48,168 bases of DNA from Christensenellaceae bacterium (lineage in GTDB: Bacteria > Bacillota > Clostridia > Christensenellales > UBA1242): positions 1 through 48,168 of the forward strand of contig JAISHI010000007.1 of the NCBI GenBank assembly GCA_031262595.1, in the 5' to 3' direction. The notes beneath the pieces were generated by a model, which saw only the letters and a program-made list of their open reading frames with translations, was not told where the DNA came from and searched no databases. Numbering within the stretch: the stretch's first letter is position 1; the number at the start of each line of letters is the position of its first letter. The position numbers and the translations under genes are program-made. Shown here piece after piece: positions 32,193-41,091 of this stretch.

Positions 32193-34091
32193 ATGTTGCT
32201 TTATACGCAAACAAACTTTAAAAAACGGTTGCGGCTTTTGTTCGTCGTTTTTTTGTGCGTTGTTAGCGCGTTAACGGCGCGGCTAGTTTGGGTTCAACTT
32301 ATAAAAAGCCCGAGCCTTATAATTCGGGCGAGCGAACAATGGTATCGCGACTTACCGCTTTCCGCAAAACGCGGTGATATTCTCGACGCGGAGGGGCGCG
32401 TCCTCGCGACAAGCACGCTAACTTATAGCGTTTATTTGCGCCCCGTTGCCGTTAAAGACCCAGAGAACACCGCCAAAGTTTTGTCTGCGCTGCTTGGGCT
32501 AGACTATGAGAGCGTTTTAAATAAGGCCAAAAGCAAAACGGTTAGCGAATGGTTAATTAAGATGCAAGTTTCGAAAAATGTCGCGATGCAAGTTGTTGCC
32601 GCGAACCAGCCGGGCGTTTTCATAAGCCAAAGTTATCGCCGCGATTATCCTTATAGTTATCTCGCGAGCCAACTTTTAGGGCTCGTTTCCGTCGATAATA
32701 TCGGGCAATCGGGGATTGAGGCGTTTTACGAGGACAGTTTGCATGGCGAGGACGGGCATATTTGCACGGAAAGCGACCTGCGCGGTATCCCAATCGAGGA
32801 CGGCGCAACTTATTACGTTGAAAGTCAGGCGGGCGAGGATTTAAACCTAAATATCGATGCCGTTATCCAAAATATCCTTCAAACCCAAATAACGAAAGCT
32901 TTAACGGAGCAAAAAGCAAAGGCCGTTTCCGCGATTGTTATGGATATACAAACCGGCGGGATTGTCGCGTCCGCCTCCGCGCCGTTTTACGACATGAACG
33001 ATGCGCCGCGTGAGGACGTTTCCGCGCTTCTCGACGGGATAAAGAACGGCGCGCTGGTTGACGTTTTAGAGCCGGGCTCGACTTTTAAGATTTTAACGCT
33101 TGCGGCGGCGATTGAAGAGGGGGTTGTCAGCGATAACGACAGATTCTTTTGCGCGGGTTCGCGAACGATAGCCGGCGAGCGGATAAAATGTTGGCGCAGT
33201 AAGGGGCACGGCTCACAAACGCTAGCCGAGGGCGTTAATAATAGTTGCAACTGCGTTTTTATGGATTTGGCGCTCCGCCTCGGCGTCGATAAATATTACG
33301 AATACCTCGAAAAATTCGGTATCGGGCAAAAAAGCGGCGTGGACTCCTTCGCCGAACCGAGCGGGCTTATTTTAAATAAAAAATACGTTCGCGACGTCGA
33401 TTTAGCGCGTATCGGTTTCGGGCAAGCGATTGCCGTTTCGCCTGTCCAATTTATCTCAACCGTTTCCGCGATTGTCGGCGACGGAAATTTAAAAACGCCG
33501 TCGATAAAAAAGGGCGAACCAGAAGTTAAGCGAAAAATTTTGAGTTCGGCAACTTGCGATAAGGTTCGGGAACTTTTATATGGCGTTGTTTCGGTTGGGA
33601 GCGGAAAAAAAGCGGGGCTTGCGGGCTATCAAATCGGCGGAAAAACGGGGACTGCGCAAAAATATAAGGACGGCGTTATCGACCGCGGAAAGTATATTTC
33701 AAGTTTCCTAGGTTTTATCGCGGTGGGCTCGTCGCCGAAGTATGCTTGTTATCTTTACGTTGACGAACCAAGCGCAGGACCTTATTATGGGAGCATTGTC
33801 GCCGCGCCGTATGTTGGCGAAATCTTTAAGGGCATTGCGGAATATAAGAACCTAACGAAAGACGAGAATATTAAAAAGCCTGTCGACCCGTTTAACCCAT
33901 ACCCAGCGCCCGAACCGCAACCCTTTGAAATCCCGAGCCTTGTTGGAAAAAATCTTATCGACGCAACCGCGATTTTAAAGACACTCGGCGCGTTCGTCGA
34001 GGTTCAAGGCGAGGGGCTAGCGGTTTTGGGTTCGTTCCCGTCGGCAGGCATAACGATAAACTACGGCGAGCCAGTAATCTTAATGACGTAA
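32193..34091 (+). CDS. ftsI: Class B penicillin-binding protein (FtsI/SpoVD type) with PASTA domain
   Basis: 632 residues. N-terminal membrane anchor (about 12-33), PBP dimerisation domain with RGDILDAEGRVLA, then the transpeptidase with STFK (296-299), SCN (351-353) and KTGT (484-487). A single C-terminal PASTA domain (about 575-632) fits SpoVD or PBP2B of Firmicutes. It crosslinks septal (or spore cortex) peptidoglycan together with FtsW. It follows the FtsL-like gene by 16 bases without a clear ribosome binding site. Confidence 0.92.
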   Translation: MLLYTQTNFKKRLRLLFVVFLCVVSALTARLVWVQLIKSPSLIIRASEQWYRDLPLSAKRGDILDAEGRVLATSTLTYSVYLRPVAVKDPENTAKVLSALLGLDYESVLNKAKSKTVSEWLIKMQVSKNVAMQVVAANQPGVFISQSYRRDYPYSYLASQLLGLVSVDNIGQSGIEAFYEDSLHGEDGHICTESDLRGIPIEDGATYYVESQAGEDLNLNIDAVIQNILQTQITKALTEQKAKAVSAIVMDIQTGGIVASASAPFYDMNDAPREDVSALLDGIKNGALVDVLEPGSTFKILTLAAAIEEGVVSDNDRFFCAGSRTIAGERIKCWRSKGHGSQTLAEGVNNSCNCVFMDLALRLGVDKYYEYLEKFGIGQKSGVDSFAEPSGLILNKKYVRDVDLARIGFGQAIAVSPVQFISTVSAIVGDGNLKTPSIKKGEPEVKRKILSSATCDKVRELLYGVVSVGSGKKAGLAGYQIGGKTGTAQKYKDGVIDRGKYISSFLGFIAVGSSPKYACYLYVDEPSAGPYYGSIVAAPYVGEIFKGIAEYKNLTKDENIKKPVDPFNPYPAPEPQPFEIPSLVGKNLIDATAILKTLGAFVEVQGEGLAVLGSFPSAGITINYGEPVILMT

Positions 34092-34111
34092 ACTATATTA
34101 AAGGAAAAAAC

Positions 34112-34633
34112 ATGGAAACTAAAAAATCTATTTTTATTAGCGGGATAAGCGGGCTCGGTAAATCGCATTTCGCCAGAGAAAACCCAAGTCTTGCGGTTGA
34201 CTGTGAACATCTTCCTTTTAAATATAAACTCGGCGGCGACGAAACCGAACTCGAAAACATAAAAGGGCTGCGCCAACGCGACATAAACCCGAATTACCCA
34301 AAAAACTATTTTGATTTTATAGATAGCGTTGACGGGAAGTTCCCGATTTTACTTACGACCGGCGACGAAATTATCGAATATCTCCGCGCTAAAAACGAAA
34401 AGTTGCATTATTTTGTCCCTTGCGCCGACGACCTCGAAGCGATAATCGCGCGCCTTAAATCCCGCGGGAACAGCGAGGATTTTATCCGCGATTTTCGCGC
34501 AAATTATTTGGATTGGCTTAAAATAGATTACTCGGGAAACGTCATTAAACATGAACTTAAAAAAGGCGAGTTTATCGGCGACGCAATTTTGCGCGAAAAT
34601 TTATTAAATTCTTTTAAAAATCATTTGACATAG
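34112..34633 (+). CDS. Small P-loop (nucleotide-kinase-like) protein
   Basis: 173 residues. Walker A is GISGLGKSH (10-18). The rest has the size and alternating strand/helix pattern of small kinases or ATPases, with LLTTGDEII (a Walker B-like strand) near residue 89. Similar small ATP-binding proteins occur in phages and Firmicutes, but I cannot name a substrate. AAAGGA lies eight bases before the ATG. It follows ftsI by 20 bases and may be read through from it. The gene carries CGC/GCG-rich codons like its neighbours, so it is probably resident. Confidence 0.6.
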   Translation: METKKSIFISGISGLGKSHFARENPSLAVDCEHLPFKYKLGGDETELENIKGLRQRDINPNYPKNYFDFIDSVDGKFPILLTTGDEIIEYLRAKNEKLHYFVPCADDLEAIIARLKSRGNSEDFIRDFRANYLDWLKIDYSGNVIKHELKKGEFIGDAILRENLLNSFKNHLT

Positions 34634-34664
34634 AGGTTTTAATATTATTAAATAAGATTATAAT
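34625..34664 (+). promoter_or_regulatory. Promoter region of the pilin-like gene
   Basis: TTGACA (34625-34630), 17-base spacer, TTAAAT (34648-34653). A perfect TATAAT at 34659-34664 is an alternative -10 without a good -35. AAGGAG precedes ATG 34683. Confidence 0.5.
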
Positions 34665-34682
34665 TTAACATAAGGAGAAAAA

Positions 34683-35309
34683 ATGAATATACTGAATGCA
34701 TTAAATGTAGCTGTCCCAGTTTTGAATTTCGCCCCAATGGAACAAGCCCTTGGGCTTGTTAAAGTCTTTGTTTTCGTTATTTTAGGCGTAATCGCTGCAG
34801 CGCTTGTCTTCCTCGCAATCTACTTGGCTTATAAATTCTTTACGGCGGACGATGAAGAAAAACGCAAGAACGCAAAGGGGCAGTTAATATATGCCTTAGT
34901 GGGAGTTGTTTCTATGGTTGTTTTGATTGTCGCGTGGACGCCAATAAGCAATGTCCTACTCGGCGGCACTGGCGCAGGTGGTCTCCGCATCGAACAAGCT
35001 ATTAGAAACGCGGCTTCGCAAGCAGGGCTTACTGGAACTCAACCAGACACACTTATAAGCATCGTTACGGGCATCACTGCTACGGTCAATACCATTGTTG
35101 GTGTGCTTGGAATCTTGGTTGTGTTGCTTGCTTGCTGGATTGGGTTCAAATTCTTTACCGCCGAGGACGAGGAAAAACGCAAGAACGCAAAAGGTCAACT
35201 TATCTACTGCGCAATTGGTATCGTTGTGATCTTCGTTGTTATGGCTTTGTTCAATACAGTTATAATAGATGCAATGCTTAACGGAATCGCGAGCGGAATC
35301 CCAGCCTAA
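34683..35309 (+). CDS. Duplicated type IV secretion pilin-like membrane protein
   Basis: 208 residues with four predicted membrane helices arranged as two copies of one module. Each copy has a hydrophobic helix, the cytoplasmic motif KFFTAxDEEKRKNAKGQLIY (about 50-70 and 155-175) and a second helix. The motif resembles the VirB2/TrbC-like 'T4SS_pilin' family common in Gram-positive and candidate-phylum genomes, normally one copy of about 100 residues. A tandem fusion is unusual. No conjugation genes are nearby. Strong AAGGAG, own promoter and terminator. Confidence 0.65.
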   Translation: MNILNALNVAVPVLNFAPMEQALGLVKVFVFVILGVIAAALVFLAIYLAYKFFTADDEEKRKNAKGQLIYALVGVVSMVVLIVAWTPISNVLLGGTGAGGLRIEQAIRNAASQAGLTGTQPDTLISIVTGITATVNTIVGVLGILVVLLACWIGFKFFTAEDEEKRKNAKGQLIYCAIGIVVIFVVMALFNTVIIDAMLNGIASGIPA

Positions 35310-35325
35310 ACCAAAACGATTTAAG

Positions 35326-35349
35326 AAAACGCCCTTCGGGGCGTTTTTT
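35326..35349 (+). terminator. Terminator of the pilin-like gene
   Basis: AAAACGCCC (35326-35334), TTCG loop, GGGCGTTTT (35339-35347), then TT. Confidence 0.92.
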
Positions 35350-35355
35350 GTTTGA

Positions 35356-35384
35356 TTGACTTTATGCGCGGATTGGTATATAAA
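35356..35384 (+). promoter_or_regulatory. tig promoter, leaderless spacing
   Basis: TTGACT (35356-35361), 17-base spacer, TATAAA (35379-35384), then six bases to ATG 35391. Confidence 0.65.
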
Positions 35385-35390
35385 GTTTTT

Positions 35391-36674
35391 ATGGAAATTA
35401 ATTACAAAAAGAAAGGCAACGAACTTTCAATAAACTTCGAATTTAATAAAGAGGAATTCGCGAGCGCGACCGAAGACGCGTATAATAAAAACGCGCATAA
35501 ATATAAAGTTCAAGGATTTAGGCAAGGCAAAGCCCCACGCAAAATGATTGAGGCGGCTTACGGCTCGGTTTTTGTCCAAACCGCAATCGAGGCGTTATTT
35601 CAAAACGCGTATCAAAAATTTTTAGCGGAACACGGCGAATTTCATCCGGTCGATTACGCGAATATTGACGCGGACTTTACGCCGGACGGAGGAATTAAAA
35701 TAACCGCGACGACAACCGTTGCGCCAGAGGCGACGCTCGGAGAATATAAGGGCTTAACCGTTAATTACGACGCGGTTAAGATTGGCGATAAAGAAATCGG
35801 CGAGTATTTAACGCGTATGAGGGAAACGCGCGCGAAACGCAGCGCCGCGGACAAGGATTATAAGGCGAAAAACGGCGATACCGTTAATATCGACTTCGCG
35901 GGTTCGGTCGATGGCGTGCTTTTCGACGGCGGGACAGCGACGAACTACGAACTCGAACTCGGCAGCCATTCCTTTATCGACGGCTTCGAGGAGCAACTCG
36001 TCGGGCTTAAAATTGGCGATAAGAAAGACATAAACGTTAACTTCCCGAAAGAATATCACGCGGAAAACTTAAAAGGCAAGCCTGCGGTTTTCGCGATAAC
36101 GGTTAACAACATATTAAAGAAAGAGTTACCAGAGCTTAACGACGTGTTCGCGAAGGAAATTAGCGAGTTTGAAACGCTCGCCGAACTTAAAGAAGACGTT
36201 AAAAAGCGCATGAGCGCGCAAGCCGACGGCGAGAATAAAGCCCGCGCCGAACAAGCGCTCCTCGACGCTGTTTCGAAAGGAACAAAAGTTGATATCCCCG
36301 AAGTTCTTATCCAAAATGAAACGCAAAGTCGGCTCGGCGATTTCGAACATAGGCTCGGGCACGACGGACTAACGCTCGACGCGTATTTAGGTTATGTTGG
36401 GCTTACGAAAGAAGGCTTAATGGAGCAATTCGAAAAACAAGCGCGCCAAACCTTGCGCGTGCGTTATACCGCTGAGGAAATTATTAAAAAAGAGGGCATA
36501 AAAGTTAGCGACGCGGAAATCGACGCCCATATCGAGGAACTTTGCGCGAAAAACGGCAAGGACGCCGCCGTTTATAAGAAAGACCGTTCGCAACTTGGGT
36601 TTATCGAGCGCGAGATGATTTGGGATAAACTCTTCGAGTTCTTAACAAAGAACAACAAAATCGTTGCGAAGTAG
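35391..36674 (+). CDS. tig: Trigger factor
   Basis: 427 residues from ATG 35391; the in-frame ATG at 35352 lies upstream of the promoter. Ribosome-bound chaperone and peptidyl-prolyl isomerase. The ribosome-docking signature is GFRQGKAPRKMIEAAYG (~36-52), the FKBP-like domain begins near KNGDTVNIDFAGSVDG, and a helical C-terminal arm follows. It starts without a ribosome binding site, six bases past a TATAAA box. It has its own terminator and no clpP/clpX downstream. Confidence 0.96.
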   Translation: MEINYKKKGNELSINFEFNKEEFASATEDAYNKNAHKYKVQGFRQGKAPRKMIEAAYGSVFVQTAIEALFQNAYQKFLAEHGEFHPVDYANIDADFTPDGGIKITATTTVAPEATLGEYKGLTVNYDAVKIGDKEIGEYLTRMRETRAKRSAADKDYKAKNGDTVNIDFAGSVDGVLFDGGTATNYELELGSHSFIDGFEEQLVGLKIGDKKDINVNFPKEYHAENLKGKPAVFAITVNNILKKELPELNDVFAKEISEFETLAELKEDVKKRMSAQADGENKARAEQALLDAVSKGTKVDIPEVLIQNETQSRLGDFEHRLGHDGLTLDAYLGYVGLTKEGLMEQFEKQARQTLRVRYTAEEIIKKEGIKVSDAEIDAHIEELCAKNGKDAAVYKKDRSQLGFIEREMIWDKLFEFLTKNNKIVAK

Positions 36675-36698
36675 TTTTCGGCGCATTTACGAATAAAT

Positions 36699-36736
36699 AA
36701 CGCGCTTTGTGCCGTTTCGGTGCTGGGCGCGTTTTT
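36699..36736 (+). terminator. tig terminator
   Basis: AACGCGC (36699-36705) pairs with GCGCGTT (36727-36733), with an inner CCG/CGG pairing, followed by a six-T run (36732-36737). Confidence 0.75.
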
Positions 36737-36741
36737 TGTTT

Positions 36742-38103
36742 TTACAAATAAATATCTGCGCCGAGTTTTTTTAGGTCGGCGACAATATCTTCATAACCGC
36801 GCGCGACGAGTTCGTAGTTTTTAACCGTTGTTTTTTGCGGGAGCGCAAGAGCGGCGATGATAAGCGCCGCGCCGCCGCGCAAATCTTCGGCAGTAAGCGC
36901 CAGTTGCGTGTTCGTTAAATTTTCTCGCGGGGTTGGCTCGAACTTCGCGGTTTTTCCGTTGATTTCTATATTAAAACCGAGTTTTTTAAGTTCACTCGCA
37001 TAAGAAAACCGATTTTCAAATAAGTTTTCCGTTATAGTTAGCGGAATCCCGCGAACCGCGCACATCGCGCCGAGTTGGCTTTGGATATCCGTCGGGAACC
37101 CGACCCAAGGGGCGGTATGAACGGATAGCGGAGTTTTTTTGAGTTCGGCTACATTGATTTTTATAGAGTTTCCCCGAGTTTGTATTTTTGCGCCGACGCT
37201 CCTAAGTTTCGCGATTAGATTTTCGTTATGCTCATAAAGCGTGTTTTTTATGGTTATGCTTCCGCCCGTCGCGCAAACCGCTAAAAGATAGGTTGCGCAA
37301 ACGATGCGGTCTGGGATTGGCTCGAAAACAACTGGCGAGAGTTCGCGGACGCCATCGATTATTATTTCGTCCGTTCCCGCGCCAGCGATTTTTGCGCCCG
37401 CCGCGTTTAAAAAACCCGAAAGACAAACGATCTCGGGCTCTCTGGCCGCGCCAACTATCCGCGTCGTTTCTTCGCCTAAAACGCTCGCGAGGATTAGGTT
37501 TTCGGTAGCGCCTACCGAGGCAAAATCGAGAAAAACTTCGCGGGTTTTAATTTCGCGCATCGCGTTTAAAGCCTTTTTCTGCGCTGTAGCCGCGTTTCGG
37601 GTATTTTTCGGGTCGAAACCCGTTGCTGGTTCAAGGCTGTTTTGCGCTATTGCTTCATCTCTATATATGTAGGTTGCGCCGTTAATATCTTCGCTTTTAA
37701 ACCCGAGCGCTTCGAGCCCGCGGAGATGAAGGTCGATGGGCCGCGCGCCGATTGCGCAACCGCCGGAGGCGAACGTCGTTGCCTTTCCAAAACGCCCGAG
37801 CAACGCGCCCAAAAGAAAGATACTTCCACGGATTTTTTTCGCGTTTTCGCCCTTAATTTCATATTTCGAGATTTTGCTCGCGTTTATTTTTATAGTATTG
37901 CCCCGAAAACTCGCCTTCGCGCCTAAGTCGCGCAAAACGCCTAGCATATTTTTTATATCGCTGATTCGCGGGCAATTTTTTAACTTAACCTCACCGCGTA
38001 TAAGAACGCTCGCCGCTAAAATCGGCAAAATCGCATTCTTCGCGCCCTTAATTTTAACCCCGCCGAAAAGTTTTCGTCCGCCGTTTACCGTTATTTCGCT
38101 CAT
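36742..38103 (-). CDS. murA: UDP-N-acetylglucosamine 1-carboxyvinyltransferase
   Basis: 453 residues from ATG 38103 (MSEITVNGGRKL). First committed step of peptidoglycan synthesis, adding enolpyruvate from PEP to UDP-GlcNAc. KGAKNAILPIL holds the catalytic Lys-Asn pair, and GGCAIGARPIDLH carries the active-site Cys, so fosfomycin sensitivity is expected. There is a moderate insertion near residues 150-175 (AIAQNSLEPATGFDPKNTRN) compared with usual family members. The longer frame from 38133 runs into the promoter. It is divergent from degV, whose promoter overlaps the murA promoter. Confidence 0.95.
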   Translation of the reverse strand: MSEITVNGGRKLFGGVKIKGAKNAILPILAASVLIRGEVKLKNCPRISDIKNMLGVLRDLGAKASFRGNTIKINASKISKYEIKGENAKKIRGSIFLLGALLGRFGKATTFASGGCAIGARPIDLHLRGLEALGFKSEDINGATYIYRDEAIAQNSLEPATGFDPKNTRNAATAQKKALNAMREIKTREVFLDFASVGATENLILASVLGEETTRIVGAAREPEIVCLSGFLNAAGAKIAGAGTDEIIIDGVRELSPVVFEPIPDRIVCATYLLAVCATGGSITIKNTLYEHNENLIAKLRSVGAKIQTRGNSIKINVAELKKTPLSVHTAPWVGFPTDIQSQLGAMCAVRGIPLTITENLFENRFSYASELKKLGFNIEINGKTAKFEPTPRENLTNTQLALTAEDLRGGAALIIAALALPQKTTVKNYELVARGYEDIVADLKKLGADIYL

Positions 38104-38110
38104 AAAAGTA

Positions 38111-38140
38111 TTTATGCCGTCGAGTTTTCGCAAGTTCCAA
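38111..38140 (-). promoter_or_regulatory. murA promoter, near-leaderless
   Basis: On the minus strand: TTGGAA (38140-38135), 18-base spacer, CATAAA (38116-38111), then seven bases to ATG 38103. Confidence 0.5.
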
Positions 38141-38148
38141 AATTCGTT

Positions 38149-38178
38149 TTGACATTAAAAATAAGTTTGCGCTAAAAT
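38149..38178 (+). promoter_or_regulatory. degV promoter, leaderless spacing
   Basis: Perfect TTGACA (38149-38154), 18-base spacer, TAAAAT (38173-38178), then five bases to ATG 38184. Confidence 0.75.
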
Positions 38179-38183
38179 AGGGC

Positions 38184-39023
38184 ATGACCAAAATTAAAAT
38201 TACGACGGATAGCGTCGCCGACCTTCCAAAAGATATGCAAACCGACCTCGATATCGCGGTTTTTCCGCTTGTTATAAACCTTGACGAGCCGAAAGAGGAT
38301 TATGACGGAATGCCGAACGAGATTTACGAGTTCGTTGCGAAAACGGGAAAGACCCCGAAAACCGCCGCGCGCAGCCCAGAAGAATACCTCGAATTTTTCA
38401 ATAAACATAAGCCCGAGGGCGGTTCGCTCATTCATTTTACGATTTCGAGCCAGCTCTCAGCCTCTTATAATAACGCGCTCGAAGCCTCGAAAATGACGGA
38501 AAACGTTTTTGTTGTCGATTCGCTTTCGCTCTCGACGGGCGTTTCGCTCCAAATTCTTTACGCGCATGACCTTATTAAAGAGGGGAAACCCGCTAAGGAG
38601 GTTTTCGACGCCGTTACCAGCCGCCGCGGACAAGTTCAAGCGAGTTTTGTCGTTAAAAGCCTAGAATTCCTTTATAAGGGCGGGCGTTGTTCGGGAATTA
38701 GCCGTTTCATGTCGATTATGCTCGGGATTAAGCCGGAACTTGTTTTGAGTGAGGACGGGCTTATAACGCCCGGCAGGAAATATATGGGAATGTTCGAGGC
38801 CGTTGTTCCGCAATACGTTTCGAATATGTTGAAAAATAAAAAGCCGGATACAAGCCATATTTTCATAACGCACACTGAAATTGACGAAAAAATCGTTGAT
38901 AATATCGAAAAACAAATCCTCGCAGCCTATCCAAAAGCCGTTATCCATAAGTCCGTTGCTGGCGGAACGATAACAAGCCATTGCGGCAAGGGAACAATCG
39001 GGATTTTATATTATACGGAGTAA
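38184..39023 (+). CDS. DegV-family fatty-acid-binding protein
   Basis: 279 residues, full length. The N-terminus KITTDSVADLP, the FTISSQLSASYNNA loop and the GGRCSGISRFMSIMLGIKP stretch are the DegV signatures that line the fatty acid pocket. In Firmicutes such proteins (FakB) present exogenous fatty acids to the kinase FakA. No fakA is in the window. The start codon lies five bases after a strong -10 box with no ribosome binding site: the cleanest leaderless example here. Confidence 0.93.
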   Translation: MTKIKITTDSVADLPKDMQTDLDIAVFPLVINLDEPKEDYDGMPNEIYEFVAKTGKTPKTAARSPEEYLEFFNKHKPEGGSLIHFTISSQLSASYNNALEASKMTENVFVVDSLSLSTGVSLQILYAHDLIKEGKPAKEVFDAVTSRRGQVQASFVVKSLEFLYKGGRCSGISRFMSIMLGIKPELVLSEDGLITPGRKYMGMFEAVVPQYVSNMLKNKKPDTSHIFITHTEIDEKIVDNIEKQILAAYPKAVIHKSVAGGTITSHCGKGTIGILYYTE

Positions 39024-39081
39024 ATTCTATAAACTATATTGGGCATAATAAAGTTGCACAACAAAATAAGGAGGAAACAAA

Positions 39082-39621
39082 ATGAACAAAATTTTAAATT
39101 TTTTTAAAAACACTTGGAAGTATTGGGTGGTTGGTGCGGCTGTAGCCGTGGTTTCAATAGGCATTTGTTTAGGCATTACTTTGCCGCAAATTGACAAAGA
39201 TAACGGCGCGGATATGATTTACGCAAGCGATTATAGCGCGGTTGCTCTGCGATATATGCCAAATAGTGAGGTTTTAACGAATAACGCATATCTTGACGCG
39301 TTTTGGGCAAGAACCGACGCCGAAAAAACAAACGGTAAATTAGAATTGTCAACGAATGGAATCGTTGCAACAAGCATTTGGGGCAAAAAAGAGCCTGTCG
39401 AAGCAAAAACGGATGATTTTGAAACATTATATACAGTAAAATTTGTTTCTTATAATAAGAGCACAAAAGAATTAAAATTTAACTTGATGTGGCTCTATGA
39501 AGGCGACACGAACGACGAGGACGAACATTATGTTGAGCCTGAGATTTACAGCATAATATGTGAGGATGCAGAGAATTTGCAACTTGTGGAAGTGTTTGTT
39601 GGCGACCCAGTTGGAATATAG
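39082..39621 (+). CDS. Membrane-anchored protein of unknown function
   Basis: 179 residues. One hydrophobic segment at about 14-34 (WVVGAAVAVVSIGICLGITL) acts as an anchor or uncleaved signal; the remaining ~145 residues would be outside the cell. These look like alternating strands rich in Asp, Glu and Asn. No lipobox and no recognised family. AAGGAGG lies seven bases before the ATG. It is a single gene converging on ftsW with 14 bases between the stops. Confidence 0.6.
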   Translation: MNKILNFFKNTWKYWVVGAAVAVVSIGICLGITLPQIDKDNGADMIYASDYSAVALRYMPNSEVLTNNAYLDAFWARTDAEKTNGKLELSTNGIVATSIWGKKEPVEAKTDDFETLYTVKFVSYNKSTKELKFNLMWLYEGDTNDEDEHYVEPEIYSIICEDAENLQLVEVFVGDPVGI

Positions 39622-39635
39622 GATGCCCGTTTAAA

Positions 39636-41078
39636 TTATTTTAATTTTTTGACCGCGTTAACTTCGTTGTTAGCGCGGTTTTGCTTGTGGACGTTTAGGA
39701 CGACGCCGATTGCGCCCATGAAAACCATTAAACTTGTTCCGCCGAAAGAGATAAACGGCAAGGGCAGGCCAGTCGGCGGAATTGAACCCGAAACTACGGC
39801 GATGTTTAGAAGGCTTTGGACGGCAATAACGCTTCCGATACCAAAACAAAGATACTTCCCGAAGCGGTCCGGGCAATCAATACCTACTCTAAAAATCGAA
39901 ATAACGATATAAGATAAAACCGCGAGGAACAAAACGCACCCAACGAGCCCGAACTCCTCGCCGATTATCGAAAAAATAAAATCACTCTCGCTAAACGGCA
40001 GGAACATATATTTTTGCGTGCTCTCGCCGAAGCCGACGCCGAAAAGTCCGCCGTTTCCGAGTCCGTAGAGCGATTGGATGAGTTGGAAACCCTCGTCTTT
40101 CGGGTTCGCCCAAGGGTCGACGAACGCGAGCAGCCGCCGAATTCGGTAAGGCTCGGCTATTATCAGCGCGGGCAGCGCCAAAACCGCGGGGATTATAAAC
40201 CATTTAAGGACTTTAAACCGAACGCCGCAAAAAACCAGCATCAAAAACACGGTTATGGCGAGGCACATCGTTATCGAAAGGTTTGGCTCGGCGAGGACAA
40301 GCGCGCAAAGTATTCCGCCGGCGGCGAGAACGAGGAAAGTTTGGCGCAGGGTTGGGATAGGTTGCGCATTTTCGTTCGCGAACGGGTTTTTGGCGCGCGC
40401 GCGGTAGGGGGATTTATTAGGGGAGGTCAGGGCTTTCGAGTTTTGCGCGCGATATAGCGGTTTTTCGGGGTTTTGGGTTTGCGCGCGCGAGAGGTTATCG
40501 TATATAAATTGGTTTTGGGCGATTTCTTTTTCGGAAAACCCGCGTTTTTTTAGTTTTATCTTTGCGCCCGAGAAAATTGCCGCCGCGAAAACGACGAATG
40601 CGAACTTCGCGATTTCGCTGGGTTGGAGCGAAAAACTCCCGAACCCAATCCAACGAGAAGCTCCTAGTTTCGAAATCCCGAGCGGGGTAAAAACCAAGAG
40701 CAACAAGACCACCGCGAAAACGAAAATCGCGAAAAAATGTTTTTCGTAGTGCCGATAATCGAGGAAATATAAAACCGTCATCGCAATCAGCCCGAGCGCG
40801 AACCCGAGCGCTTGCTTCGAAACGAAATAAAAGGGTTTTCCGTAATAATAATTCGCGTTGTAGTGCGAGGCGGAATAAATCATAAAAAGTCCGAAAATCG
40901 CGAGCCCCACGACCGCCAAAAATAACCCAAGACGAAACGTTTTTGGTTGGCGCGCCTCGAAAAACGCGATTATTTTATTATAATCGAATTCGCGTTTTTG
41001 TTTTTTGCGCTTTTTTAAGGGCTTTTTAGTTCCGTTAACGGGCTTTTTCGCCCTAACATCTTTCGAGACTTCTAGCAT
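39636..41078 (-). CDS. ftsW: FtsW-type peptidoglycan glycosyltransferase
   Basis: 480 residues, SEDS family with about ten membrane helices. It polymerises lipid II at the septum. Landmarks are FMIYSASH, GASRWIGFGSFSLQPSEIAK, AEPNLSIT (usually EPDxGT), GFQLIQSLYGLGNGGLFGVGFGES and ESDFIFSIIGEEFG, whose Asp is the proposed catalytic residue, then PPTGLPLPFISFGGTS. Residues ~172-243 form a polar cytoplasmic insertion (with NPEKPLYRAQNSKAL) where relatives have about 20. The long basic N-terminus is cytoplasmic. TATAAA lies five bases before the ATG; no good -35. Confidence 0.93.
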   Translation of the reverse strand: MLEVSKDVRAKKPVNGTKKPLKKRKKQKREFDYNKIIAFFEARQPKTFRLGLFLAVVGLAIFGLFMIYSASHYNANYYYGKPFYFVSKQALGFALGLIAMTVLYFLDYRHYEKHFFAIFVFAVVLLLLVFTPLGISKLGASRWIGFGSFSLQPSEIAKFAFVVFAAAIFSGAKIKLKKRGFSEKEIAQNQFIYDNLSRAQTQNPEKPLYRAQNSKALTSPNKSPYRARAKNPFANENAQPIPTLRQTFLVLAAGGILCALVLAEPNLSITMCLAITVFLMLVFCGVRFKVLKWFIIPAVLALPALIIAEPYRIRRLLAFVDPWANPKDEGFQLIQSLYGLGNGGLFGVGFGESTQKYMFLPFSESDFIFSIIGEEFGLVGCVLFLAVLSYIVISIFRVGIDCPDRFGKYLCFGIGSVIAVQSLLNIAVVSGSIPPTGLPLPFISFGGTSLMVFMGAIGVVLNVHKQNRANNEVNAVKKLK

Positions 41079-41091
41079 TTCAATTTATATG

